Origin: Lonicera japonica | Lineage: Eukaryota; Streptophyta; Magnoliopsida; Dipsacales; Caprifoliaceae | Direction: 5' to 3' | Assembly (NCBI GenBank): GCA_021464415.1 | Contig: CM038470.1 | Span: 38,992,099 to 39,056,098, forward strand | Length of the DNA stretch: 64,000 bases | In this document: piece after piece, positions 1 through 10,242 of the stretch | How positions within the stretch are numbered: position 1 is the first letter of the stretch | How the letters are laid out: the number at the start of each line of letters is the position of its first letter | Program-made: the position numbers and the translations under genes | The notes under the pieces: generated by a model | Told to the model about the DNA's origin: nothing | Database searches by the model: none | The model's input: only the letters and a program-made list of their open reading frames with translations

Positions 1-5
1 CTCAG

Positions 6-1478
6 TTGAAGATCACCCAACCGCCTGTTGAGCCGTTCGAAGAAGAAGACATGCTGGGAAATATGTTCGAGGTAATGGTACTTGAAGAAGATTACCTCGG
101 GGACCTTGTGCACCTCATATGCCCCATTGAAGAAAAGAAGAAGAAGAAGAAGAAGAAGAAGAAAGAAAAGAATATTGATAGAAATGTACGAGAATTAGAA
201 TGTATGTTATCTGTTCAAAATGATATTTTTATCAATAAAATTGTCAATGTTTCCCCTTACTTTGATTCTTATAATGTGGAAGTGATGAATGAGAATTTGA
301 ATGATGAACAAAGAATACAGCCTATTGAACGGGACACGGTCACAATAAACTTGGGAACAAATGACAATAAAAAGGAAATAAAAATTGGGGCTGAATTAAG
401 TAACGATGAAAAGACATAATTGGAAAATTTGTTAAAAGAATTCGTCAATGTTTTTGCTTGGTCATATGCTGACATGCCGGGTTTAGATGCCAACATTGTG
501 ATGCATGAAGTGCACACAAAACCCGAATGTAAACCCGTCAAACAAAAATTGAGAAAATTAATACCTGAATGGTCCTTAAAAGTAAAGGAAGAAGTGACGA
601 AGCAATTAGATGTTGGGTTCATACGGGTCGTTGAATACCCTACTTGGTTGGCCAACATAGTGCCGGTACCAAAATTTAACGAAAAAGTGAGGGTTTGTGT
701 TAATTATCGCAATCTGAACGCCGCCTGCCCAAAAGATGATTTTTCGCTGCCAAATATCGATCTCATTGTCGACAATACTGCGAACCATGCCTTAAAATCA
801 TGTGTCGATGGGTTTGCCGGGTATAATTAGATCAAAACGCACCCTGATCATCAAGAAAAGACTGCCTTCATCACACCGTGGGGTACTTATTGTTACACTG
901 TCATGCCGTTTGGATTAAAAAATGCTGGGGTTACATATCAACGAGCGGCAACTACCTTGTTCCATGACATGATCCATAAGGAAGTGGAAGTATACGTTGA
1001 CGACATGATCATCAAATCCTTAGACCGAGAAAGCCACGTCTTAACTCTTCGTACCTTCTTTGAGAGGCTGATACAGTTTCAAATGCGCTTGAATCCTCAA
1101 AAATGCGTATTCGGGGTCACTAAAGGGAAAATGCTGGGATATATAGTAAGTAAAAAAGGAATCGAAGTTGATCCGGCAAAAATTAAAGCTATTCAAGAAA
1201 TTCCAGTTCCTAAGACTGAGAAGGAAATTCGAGGTTTCCTCGGGAGATTGCAGTTCATAAGCAGATTAATTTCGCAGCTGACTCAAACATGTGAGCCAAT
1301 TTTCAAGCTGCTTCAAAAGAACTCAAACGGGCAATGGAACAAACAATGCCAAGAAGCGTTCGATAAGATCAAACAGTACTTGTCCAAACCACCAGTCTTA
1401 GCACCTCCCCAAGTGGGCATTCCGTTGATATTGTACATGTCAGTCAACAACTCATCGGTAGGGGAAATGTTAGCATAG
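6..1478 (+). pseudogene. Tat pol fragment: linker and reverse transcriptase
   Basis: A single reading frame runs from 6 with in-frame stops at 417-419 (TAA) and 828-830 (TAG, where the family has Gln), so it cannot make a full enzyme. The first ~137 residues are the linker upstream of RT and contain a poly-Lys run. RT motifs follow: VCVNYRNLN near 690, FSLPNIDLIVD near 750, MPFGLKNAGVTYQRA at 903 and the catalytic YVDD box at 993-1,004. The thumb region (FLGRLQFISRLI) is near 1,235. Family role: copying element RNA into cDNA in cytoplasmic particles. Protease and gag lie upstream, outside the window. Confidence 0.88.
130..172 (+). repeat. AAG/GAA trinucleotide microsatellite
   Basis: A near-perfect run of about 13 GAA/AAG units sits inside the decayed pol linker and encodes an uninterrupted Lys/Glu tract. 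It is most simply a slippage expansion in a non-functional copy. Confidence 0.85.
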
Positions 1479-2486
1479 CACTTGCTGAAAACGAGAACCG
1501 AACAAGCAATATATTATCTCAGCAAGAAGCTTTTTCTGGGAGAACGAAATTACACACCGTTAGAGAAATCATGTGCTTCCTAGGTTTGGGCCACCCAAAA
1601 GCTACGGCATTACATGTTGGTTTTTTCTATAATCTTAATTTCACGCCTGGATCCCTTGCGAAACTTGTTCGAGAAGCCAGTACTAACTAACAGAATGGCT
1701 AAATGGGTGTTTCTGCTATCAGAATTTGATATCTCGTACATAACTCAAAAGGCCGTTAAAGGGCAAGTTATAGCGGATCACCTAGTTGGGAACCCTATCA
1801 TCGATACCGAGCTACAGGAATTTGAATTTCCCGACGAGGGTATCATGGAGATCACGAAAGATGATGAATGGAAAATGTACTTTGATGGTGCTTGCAATCG
1901 AAATGGAAATGGAATCAGGATCCTATTGATTTTGCCGGATCAGACCCTCGCCCCTATGTCTTTTCGCTTGGAATTTCCCTGTACTAACAACATCACGGAA
2001 TACGAAGCTTGAATCGTCAGGTTAGAAATCGCTTTACAAAAAGGGGTACATAAAATCCAGGTATTTGGGGACTCTGCCCTCATTATTCATCAGATCCTAA
2101 AAAAGTGGAAGATCAAAGAGGAAAAGCTTGCACCCTTTTTAGCCCAACTCGAAGAAACTTCCGAGAAATTTGATTGTATTGAATTATTCTATATCCCAAG
2201 AACACAAAATAATTTTGCTGATGCATTGGCTACCCTAGCCTCGATGATCAAAATTCCGGGGGAAAAAGAAAAAATTCAAATCCAAATTCAGAAGCGGGCA
2301 AATCTGGTATTATGTCTATCACTTGATGTTGAAAGTGGAAGCGAGGTTGATAAAAGTGTTTGGTATTACGATATATGGCAACTACTCAAGCACAATGAAT
2401 ACCCACCAAATACCGACAAAGCCACTCGGGTTACACTTCGCCGACTTGCATCACGATTTATCATTTGTGCCGGAAAATTATACTGA
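1434..2486 (+). pseudogene. Tat pol fragment: degenerate RNase H followed by second (archaeal-type) RNase H
   Basis: The frame continues from RT with stops near 1,476, 1,578, 2,010 and 2,484. The first RNase H-like stretch (LILYMSVNNSSVGEML) has Ser where Ty3/gypsy RNase H normally has the catalytic Asp of the CDAS motif. A second RNase H begins near 1,860 with MYFDGACNRNG (Asp at 1,884-1,886), then ITEYEA near 1,995 and FGDSALI near 2,065, ending in NNFADALATLAS near 2,210. A degenerate original RNase H plus an added one is established for the Tat lineage and is the strongest lineage marker here. Premature stops split both domains. Confidence 0.85.
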
Positions 2487-3604
2487 AGAAATGACGATGG
2501 TATCCATCTGCAGTGTCTCGACGAGGAACATTCTCGAGCAATGATGGAACAAATCCATAGTGGAGAATGCGGCCCACACATGAGCGGTCATACATTGGCA
2601 CGTAAGATAGTCTGTCAAGGGTATTATTGGTTGACAATGCAGAACGATTGCTTCGAATACGTCAAAGGTTGTCATCAATGCCAAATATACGCTAAGGCGC
2701 AGAAACTCCCACAAAAAGAATTGTATCCCATGACATCCCCTTGGCCATCTTCCATCTGGGATATCGACATAATTGGCAAGATCTCGCCAAAAGGTAGCAA
2801 TGGGTACGAATACATTTTAGTGGCTATCGATTACTTCACCAAGTGGGTTGAAGCCGAATCTTACAAAGATTTAAATGCTAAGAAGGTAGCTCGATTCATC
2901 CGACACAACATCATATGCCGATACAGGGTACCACATGAGATAATATCCGATGATGGGACACACTTTGAGGGTGAAGCTAACGAGATTATGGAAGAGTATG
3001 GAATTAAACGCCACAAATCCTCCCCTTACCGCCCACAGACTAATGGGGTTGTTGAAGCTGCTAACAAAAATTTGAAGAACATTATCAGCAAGATGGTAAA
3101 ATCCGGCAGAGATTGGCCTGCAAGGCTCCCATATGCACTCTGGGGGTACCGAACCACTGAGAGAGTTTCTACGAGATCAACACCTTTCTCCCTCACGTAC
3201 AGAATGGAAGCAGTTTTACCGGTGGAAATAGAAATACCCTCCTTATGGGTTATCTTGGAAAATCAAATCACTGAAAGTGATTGGTAAAGGCTCGATATAA
3301 GGAATTGGCAATGATCGATGAAAAAAGATTGAAGGCTTCTTACCAACATCAGGGGTACCAAAAGCGTGTCGCGAAAGCCTTTAATTAGAAAATTCGAACT
3401 AGAGGCATCATAGTTGGAGACTTGGTGCTCAAAGAAATTCGTGAACTGGCTCGAGACCCATGGGGAAAATTCTTGCCTAAATGGACAGGCCCTTACATTG
3501 TCACTAAAATATTATTCGGGGGTGTTGTTCTTCTTACTGATATTGATGGCCAAGAATTAAACTCGCCAGTCAACCTTGATCGATTGAAGAAATATTATCA
3601 GTAA
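2487..3604 (+). pseudogene. Tat pol fragment: integrase
   Basis: The zinc-binding HHCC region includes CHQCQ at 2,670-2,684. The catalytic DDE core shows WDIDIIG near 2,757, SDDGTHF near 2,947 and the Glu in NGVVEAANKN near 3,045. The frame stays open from 2,541 to 3,287. There a one-base deletion shifts the reading, an additional stop follows near 3,387, and the C-terminal part (PWGKFLPKWTGPYIV, then LDRLKKYYQ and stop at 3,602-3,604) is in another frame. Family role: inserting cDNA into chromosomes with a 5 bp duplication. No chromodomain is visible, as expected for Tat. This copy is inactive. Confidence 0.88.
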
Positions 3605-3950
3605 AGTTGTATGCATGAACTACGAAGACCTGAGCCCAAAAAAAAAAATCATCAACAGGGGAGACGTAGGCAACCTGAATTAAAATTTCAGGCCAGGTCT
3701 ATTCTTTATAATAATATTCATTCGCTTGAAAGCAAAAAGGGGACAGAAAGAGATTTTTCATATATAACCAAAATTCTTTCATACAAAACAACCCACATAC
3801 TTACATCCTTGCTTACGTCATTTACCTATTCTCACCTACACGTCTACTACCTACATAACTAAACCCAAAACGCTTTCACAAAGAAGCCATCTATCAAACC
3901 TAACCATCAACCATTAACCGTCAATCAGTCGCAGAATACAAGATCCTCTC
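3605..3950 (+). other. Tat post-integrase spacer
   Basis: Non-coding stretch between the integrase stop and the 3' end of the antisense DUF7745-like gene. It begins with a GGGAGACGTAGGCAACCTG-like sequence typical after integrase in Tat/Ogre elements and becomes AT-rich and A-tract rich. I see no gene; the 83-codon ORF at 3,611-3,862 has no recognisable features. Confidence 0.5.
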
Positions 3951-5152
3951 TCACTCCGTGGCATGATATGAAGCAAGAACCGTCTCATCTGTCACTCGTG
4001 AATCCGCAAACCGAAACCATCTCATCATCATAGGCTCATGCTCAATGGTCTGGCGAACCCGATGCCAGCTATGCAACACAACATCGGAACGAGTCGCCTG
4101 GGTAATGCCAACCTCTCCTCCGTAGAACCGTCGAGTATAGCGGGTAGACCATAAACCTCGCAGCGTAGTCTCCAATCTCGGGGTAATGGGAAGAGCCACT
4201 GAAGAGAAATTCCTCAATGGATGGGGTACACTCAAGGAAACACCAAATTGTCTCGTCAGCCGCCCGGGTATATAGAATGATGTCTCCCTCAAACCTCGAA
4301 ACCGAAGGTAGTTCTGCCCACCCATGCTCACAATAATAGTCCTCATATGCCACCACGGAATCTTCCAACAAATCGAAGAAGAGGACTCGAAAAAACGGAC
4401 AGCCCAATCAAATGATGACAGACGGTGAATCAGGGCATAGTCAGGACGAAGAAAGAAATCCCGAGAATCCCAAGGGAGACGGGGCTCTAGATACCGAAAT
4501 CTCTCAGTAACCCACATATATAGCAGATATGGGCTACCCCAAAAATGGTCAACCCGAGACTGAACCAGGGCATTTAAACCATTTAGTGTCTCCGCCAACA
4601 AAATGGGGGTCACTAAGCGACCACGCCTGGCCTTAGCTATGACTCGAATAATCAGGGGGTCTACCAGAATGGCATCACCGGTAACCAAGAGCATTTGAGA
4701 AAAGGTAAAAATCATACAAGTAGAAGTCCGACCTGAGTAGTAAGCCAGATCATCACCATGATGAATGAAAAAATCTACCAAGTGACGTAGATAGAGCCGT
4801 CCGTCCACTATCATGGGCCGGCACTCGCTCTCCCTCAAACCCAGTAGCTCTGCTAGCATAACTCGAGGGCTCCTAGCATCTCGCAGGGACGCCAGTGGCC
4901 ATGAAACATCCTGGCGCATTAGTAGTATAACTCCTCAATCGTTGGACATAGCTCATCTAACCCGATACGAAAACAGTGGTCCTCAAGGTCCCAAAATTCA
5001 GCAAGACCAAGGAGGAAAGACCAGTTGATCTCGTGAGAACACCAACGATGGAGATGGCTCAGGTCGCCCCAGTTAAGGCCGCAATCACCCTCGGCTAATG
5101 ACACAAAATCAAACAAAAGAGAGAAAGCAGCACTAGTGCGAAAGGTAGACAT
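3951..5152 (-). pseudogene. DUF7745-like plant protein, antisense gene of Tat element A
   Basis: Two overlapping ORFs (5,152-4,919 and 4,919-3,951) make one coding region of about 400 residues broken by a one-base deletion at about 4,920. The first part has FWDLEDHCFRIGLDELCPTIEE, close to the FWDP...CPTIEEF motif of plant DUF7745 proteins. The second has a long helical region, VTPILLAETLNGLNAL, and GLRETSFYIPGRLTRQFG, all DUF7745-like. Function is unknown. It lacks every retroviral motif and runs opposite to pol. The ATG at 5,152 lies about 85 bp downstream of a TATA box (5,239-5,246). Element B carries a related copy with different damage. The family call is from remembered motifs, not a search. 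Confidence 0.68.
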
Positions 5153-5238
5153 GATGATAGAGGAAGAATGAGTGTTTTAAGCTAGAGAGATAGAATGAAT
5201 AGTGAACTCAATGAGAAAAAAAGGACAAATTCACGCTC

Positions 5239-5360
5239 TATTTATAGCAAAAAGGTGCAGGCTAGCCGCACGACTGGGTACTAACCGTACGGCTGCCTGC
5301 CAACCGTGCGGTTAGCTCCCAACCGTACGGCTACCCTTGCGGGTAGGGCCTGCGGTTGGC
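5239..5360 (-). promoter_or_regulatory. Promoter of the antisense DUF7745-like gene: TATA box plus CCGTACGG array
   Basis: On the minus strand a TATAAATA box (5,239-5,246) lies about 85 bp upstream of the ATG at 5,152. Immediately upstream, about 5,266-5,357, are degenerate direct copies of a 15-20 bp unit built on AACCGTACGGCT or CCGTGCGGTTGGC, whose core CCGTACGG is a perfect palindrome. The same arrangement precedes the antisense PMD-like gene and the Tat LTR promoter. Promoter activity is inferred. Confidence 0.65.
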
Positions 5361-5935
5361 TCTCCCTTTTTGTCAAAATCTTCATTTTTTTCAAAAACTT
5401 CCTTCACAATAATACATCATGATACGAATATTGCCAGACCTTATTCAGGAAGAACGATCCACCATTGCATGCATATAAATTTGATAATTACTCGCTAAAT
5501 TATGTACTTGACCGATTTTTACAACTAGAATTGTAATGTTGCCAATAATCACACTTAACCATTTTTTTTCATACGTTCGCTAACACATATTGCTATCCAT
5601 TTTCCAATCAACTTTGTAATAACTTTATTGAAATATGTTAATTAACCATTTTCTCCTAACCACATTCACAATACTCTTATCACATCCACATCACATCTCA
5701 CGCAAACACATTTTTTCAAAAGCATAAGCACTTTATTCATAATTTAAAATCAACCGCATGGATAACTTAATAAATCAACTTGATTCATAAAAAGACAAAC
5801 ACATTTAAATTAACCACTAAATTAACAAAGTTTTTCTCAAAAACCAAAATACATCTAAATTAACTGCTTAAATTAAAATGTTTTTCTAAAATGAAACCTA
5901 AAAAACCATCACTCGAACCATCAAAACCAAACCCA
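5361..5935. other. AT-rich spacer between the two antisense genes
   Basis: No coding or RNA signal seen. Very AT-rich. The segment near 5,410-5,470 (catgatacgaatattgcc, then ttgcatgcatata) is conserved in element B near 43,230-43,290, so it belongs to the cassette rather than being a later insertion. Confidence 0.5.
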
Positions 5936-8925
5936 TCAACACTGTGGGGAAGGAGGGGGATCCATCGTACGCTGGCGTTTTGCTTCCGTCTCGCTAACGC
6001 CCTCCGCCGGACTCTCCGAAACTGCACGACCTTGACCCTGAGGGGGAGAAGCGAGCCTCGAAGTACGCCCTGACTACCGAACGGACTGAGAAGGCGCCGC
6101 CGATCAAGACCGCGAACAAGAAGGGTGATAGGTAGCCGTCGTGTCACACGCCAAGCGCCGACTGTACCTCCCCATATACTCCATCGGGAAGGGGGCAGCG
6201 AACGTCAGCAACCTGTACGCGTTGAAGTAGCTCCTCAGCAACTCTGCCACCTCGCGAAGCCGGAATAAGCCCATCTGTCAAAACCAAGTTATCAGTTAAC
6301 ATTCATAATCGCACATGTACCAAACTTTTTACAGATAAAGTCATACATCCTCGTTCGAGACGTGCGCCAAAGCTCCCATCTACTTGTCATCCACGGGCAC
6401 GTCAGGGATCCATTACTGCCTCAGCCGCACGAAGTTCATGTAAGGAATGTCCCGCGGGTACTCCGGGATTGAGTAGGATGTCGACGCCCAGCCAGCCTGC
6501 GACGGACTAGCCCCAGTTCCATCAACTCTGCCCATCGGGGGGTATCTCCATCGGTCTCCTCTGTCTCTGGCGCCACCGCTTTCCCTTTTCCCTTGTCATC
6601 GCCTTCACCCGCCGGAGCCTGACCTATGCCCGCTTCCACCCCCAACCGAGCTGCCATCTTTCCTATCTCCCGGAAGACAATACCGCGTGCAGCACCTGAC
6701 GATGGGGTAGATAAAGGGTAGGGCCTCAGTCCCATTGACCCGGCACCTGGTGACCCAACAGGTGTACGCAACAACGGCGAGAACGATACATACTGGGCCC
6801 AATCCATATCTCCGGGCCCAAACATGGGTGACGACCCCGACCCGCGCTGCTCCGGTGTCTGCACCGACTCCAGCATCTGCCTAATCCCCCCGATGACAAT
6901 TGGGGTGTCCTCCCCGATGTAACCGGTGCGACAGGTGGCCTCGACACTAGACTCCGCCCCCCAACTGGACTTCTCCCTCCCCTTGTTGCGCTACCGCATC
7001 CGGGCGAAACCACAACAGCCGGCTCCTCTGCTACTCCCCCACCAGGCATAGATGGCGGCGTCCCCCCATTCCCCCCTCCCAACGGCACTTCCTTGGACCC
7101 CTCTTCATCCTCCTCCTCCTGCTCTAGCCCCATGTCTCTCTCACCATGCGGATCCTCATTGTCCGAATTTGCAATCCCCTTTGCCCTCCGGTTCGGCGCA
7201 GGAACAGGCTGATGTGGGACCCGCTGTGCAATGTACAGCTGACCAAGAATGAACATCGGATCTTCTCCGATGGAAGCATACCTCGCGTAGATCACTAGTC
7301 CACACACACCTCTCATCTCCCTCATCAAATAGCGGTGAGCAAACGCCCCGTACTCACCCTCCATCAGCAAACCCTCAATCGGTACGCCTGCCAAAAACAG
7401 CGCCCTTTCATCTACAGACAACGTACTCGGCCACCTCATCACAGCTGGAGGCCATACCAGAACCCTAAATCCTAACCCGGGAGTATGCTGCCGCACCACC
7501 CGCTCACCTAGGTAGAACACCATGTCGTACTCATGCGCGAACAACCGTCTAGAATGTGCAGCTGCTAATGCATCGGCATACCCGCACTGCTATGTCACGT
7601 ATGCAGGCCACGGGCTCCACTAAACCTGCCACATTGAATATAAGCCATAAATAACCATTTTCACTTTTCTCAAAATCTTATTTAAATGCATTTACATAAA
7701 CTGTATACCTGATCTAGCTGTAGGCTGGAGACGTCGCCTGCACTAATGTCTGGGGTGAGGTATCGGTACACCCCAACTATGCTCCCGCTGTAATACCGAC
7801 TGAAGAGCGGGAACTCGTCTGCGAATGTCGGGTGCAAGTTGATCTGACCAATACCCTGATGGGTATGTGCGATAAACCATATTTGTCACAATAATCACAT
7901 TTTTATTAAATAATCACATATTTCTTTTATTCACAAAGACAAATTAAGGATATGATTTAATTAATTACCTCCCAAAGCGTGACCAGCCCACGATGGTTGA
8001 GCTCCATGTGCCGACACACCAGATCCATCGACTCGTACAGCACCGCTAGCACATACCCACCCCATGCGAACGTGTACAGCTGGTCGAAGAACCGCAGGTA
8101 CAACAACCACCACAGCCACAAGTTGTTGCCGCCACGTGCGTAGAAGAAGTTGTGCAGCACCGATAACAGAAAACACCGAGACAGCTGTCGAACCTCATGG
8201 GGCGTCATCAGCCCATCACCGAACCTCGCGCTCACCGATCGTTGGAACTCCCCACCTGGCAGCACCTCGATAAACCGCTCAAAAAGAGTCGCACTCAAGT
8301 ATGGCCTCACCAACGGGGGTAGCTGGTCTCGGAGCTCAGGAGCAGCGCGTGTTATACAACGGCAACGTCCAATCCTCTGTTACATCATATATTTTAATAA
8401 ATTTTATGATTCTCTCTTTAAATTAATACTTGGTAATAAATATTTTTAAAAATACATTATGTTAAAGTATATCTACCATGGCGACTAATTATTAAATTTA
8501 TCATATTTCATGCATATCATGGCCTTGCATTTTTTTCAAAAATATCACTTAGTGTAAATACTAAAAATCAAAGCATACCCTAGTCCAGCGACGAATCTCG
8601 TGTGCTGCGGGCTCCATCAGTAGCCACTCCTGCCCCTCTCCCGGCGAGATCAGTGGCATGTCCCAGTACATCGCCCTCTATAGTGACCCCGTCTACCCCA
8701 GTGGCCCCTCCCACGCCACGCCCTCCCAATCTTCGTGATGTGGCGCACAGATCAGACGCCCATCCATCAGCGCCGTAATAGACTCCATCTCGTCCCCCGG
8801 GAGCAGCTCCGGTGCCTCCCCACCTCCGATGGACCCCCTATCATCATGTACACGAATATCGATAATAGCCTCGCCAACGCCATCACTCACACTCCTATAG
8901 AATACTCGCTAAAAGTTTTTTTTGA
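5936..8925 (-). pseudogene. Plant-mobile-domain-like gene, antisense in Tat element A, five inferred exons
   Basis: Inferred exons by homology to copy B and GT/AG sites: E1 ~8,925-8,579, E2 8,376-7,969, E3 7,882-7,709, E4 7,625-6,347, E5 6,274-5,936. E1 has DWEGVAWEGPLG and the conserved HEIRRWTR end. E2 has PHEVRQLSRCFLL and WWLLYLRFFDQLYTFAWGG, which resemble the plant mobile domain. E4 encodes an acidic, Pro/Gly-rich low-complexity tail, and E5 ends near a basic AKRQR motif. Family knowledge: the domain occurs in MAIN/MAIL1, nuclear proteins linked to transposon silencing, and in transposon-borne relatives. Damage: the E3 acceptor is CAA instead of CAG, TAG stops start E4, there are frameshifts near 6,890, and E2 lacks two segments present in B, including the THTxHW...GEMTLT hallmark. 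The true start is uncertain. Confidence 0.66.
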
Positions 8926-9000
8926 GAAATCAGAAATTTATATGCTAGAGAGAGAGAGAAACTGCTAGTGGAAGTGAAGAGAATGAGCCAAACAGTCGAC

Positions 9001-9113
9001 TATTTATAGGAAAAAGGAGCCAGCCGCAGGCTAGCGAACCGTACGGCTAGCCCTCAACCGTGCGGTTGGCTGCCATCCGTATGGCTGGGGGGTAATACCC
9101 TGCGGCTACCCCT
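9001..9113 (-). promoter_or_regulatory. Promoter of the antisense PMD-like gene: TATA box plus CCGTACGG array
   Basis: Minus-strand TATAAATA box at 9,001-9,008, about 75-110 bp upstream of the likely start region. Directly upstream (9,014-9,113) is an array of ACCGTACGGCTAGC or CCGTGCGGTTGGCT units matching the arrays at 5,266-5,357 and in the Tat LTRs. Copy B has the same layout at 46,843-46,960. Confidence 0.65.
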
Positions 9114-9900
9114 CATTTTTGACTAGATTTGAAAAAAAAAAAAGGGAATGACAGACTGTGAATCAACTTCTCCCGAGATACAAAAGGACCAAGACTCACA
9201 CACACGCACGAGATGGCTGATTAAAACCCAAAGCTTGACACTCTAAAGTCTGTGGAGGAACTAAAATTCAAAAGGATGGATCTATTTTTCGAAAGACTCG
9301 AATCTAATTGATAAACAGGAAAGGTGTAAAAGAGGAATCGGGTATGAGAAAAAATTGAAAGAGTAGAATAGGGAAAAATCCCATTGGTCCAAGAGAGGAA
9401 AAAGTGACAAAAAAAGAAATAAAGGAAGAAAATCGACAGGGAGAGCCACACTAAGAGTGACAGCTGTGCCAAAAAGGCGGAGGGCTACATCTTAGGTGAG
9501 TAGGGCTCCTATTTTGGAAAAAGCAAAGAAAGAAAAATTCGAAAGCCCAAAATACAAAGGCTGGATAAGCAAAAGAGGGAGCAACAAGGGTATCGAAAAA
9601 CAGAAAGCGATAAAGGACCAGCATCTTCCCTGTGGAAAAAATCAGAGGGTAGCTCAAGGATGATTGAAAAATTCCAAGCGAAATTCTATCCACATGACCG
9701 AAGAGAGGAAAATTGAGGGTATAGAGATGTCAAATCCCGAAAATTCATGCACAACGGTTCAAAAGCTTCTAGGAAAAGTTGATTCAAAAGTCTGATTCCC
9801 CGTAACACCAAAGGTCAAAACTGAGGGTGAGAAGAAAAGGAAAGCACTTCAACTTGCAAGAAATTCTCTCTAGCATTTTAAATTTGGAAAATCAACAAAG
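9114..9900. other. Conserved non-coding spacer of the Tat element
   Basis: Purine-rich plus strand with no credible gene. Nearly the same sequence recurs at 46,961-47,770 in element B, from a shared gggaatgacagact motif through the tcggagggctacatct-type segment to the tandem repeat. Hydrophobic minus-strand ORFs here (for example 9,221-9,472) simply reflect purine-rich DNA read in antisense. Confidence 0.55.
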
Positions 9901-10242
9901 CAGTGTTCTCTATCAGTAGAATTTTTCGAATTCCTCAGAGACAGGAATTCTTCGCATTCCCCACGATGGGAATTTCTCCGAAATCACTTTCCCCACAAAG
10001 GGAAATAACGACTCCACGTGTTCCCTACGAAGGAAATTTTTCCGAATTCCTCAGAGATAGGAATTCTTCGCATTCCCCACGATGGGAATTTCTCCGAAAT
10101 CACTTTCCCCACGAAGGAAAATAACGACTCCACGTGTTCCCCACGAAGGAAATTTTCCGAATTCCTCAGAGATAGGAATTCTTCGCATTCCCCACGATGG
10201 AAATTTCTCCGAAACCCCTTTCCCCACGAAGGGAAACGACTC
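9901..10242 (+). repeat. 115-116 bp tandem repeat of Tat element A, left part
   Basis: GAATTCTTCGCATTCCCC recurs at about 9,945, 10,061 and 10,176, giving a 115-116 bp period over nearly three units. Each unit contains shorter CCCCACGAWGGGAAW blocks and GGAATTC/GAATTCC inverted pairs. The last unit is cut by the copia insertion at 10,243 and the array resumes at 28,098. Tandem repeats upstream of the 3' LTR are known in Tat/Ogre elements. Confidence 0.9.
10238..10242. repeat. Target site duplication GACTC, left copy, of the copia element
   Basis: GACTC at 10,238-10,242 is repeated at 28,098-28,102, directly outside the TG...CA ends of the copia LTRs. Uninterrupted repeat units read aacGACTCcacgtg, as expected for the empty site. 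Confidence 0.93.

Noticed and set aside
9221..9693. Hydrophobic membrane protein ORFs on the minus strand (also 47,119-47,705)
   Set aside because: They are the antisense of purine-rich non-coding spacer; the frame is not preserved between the two homologous copies.
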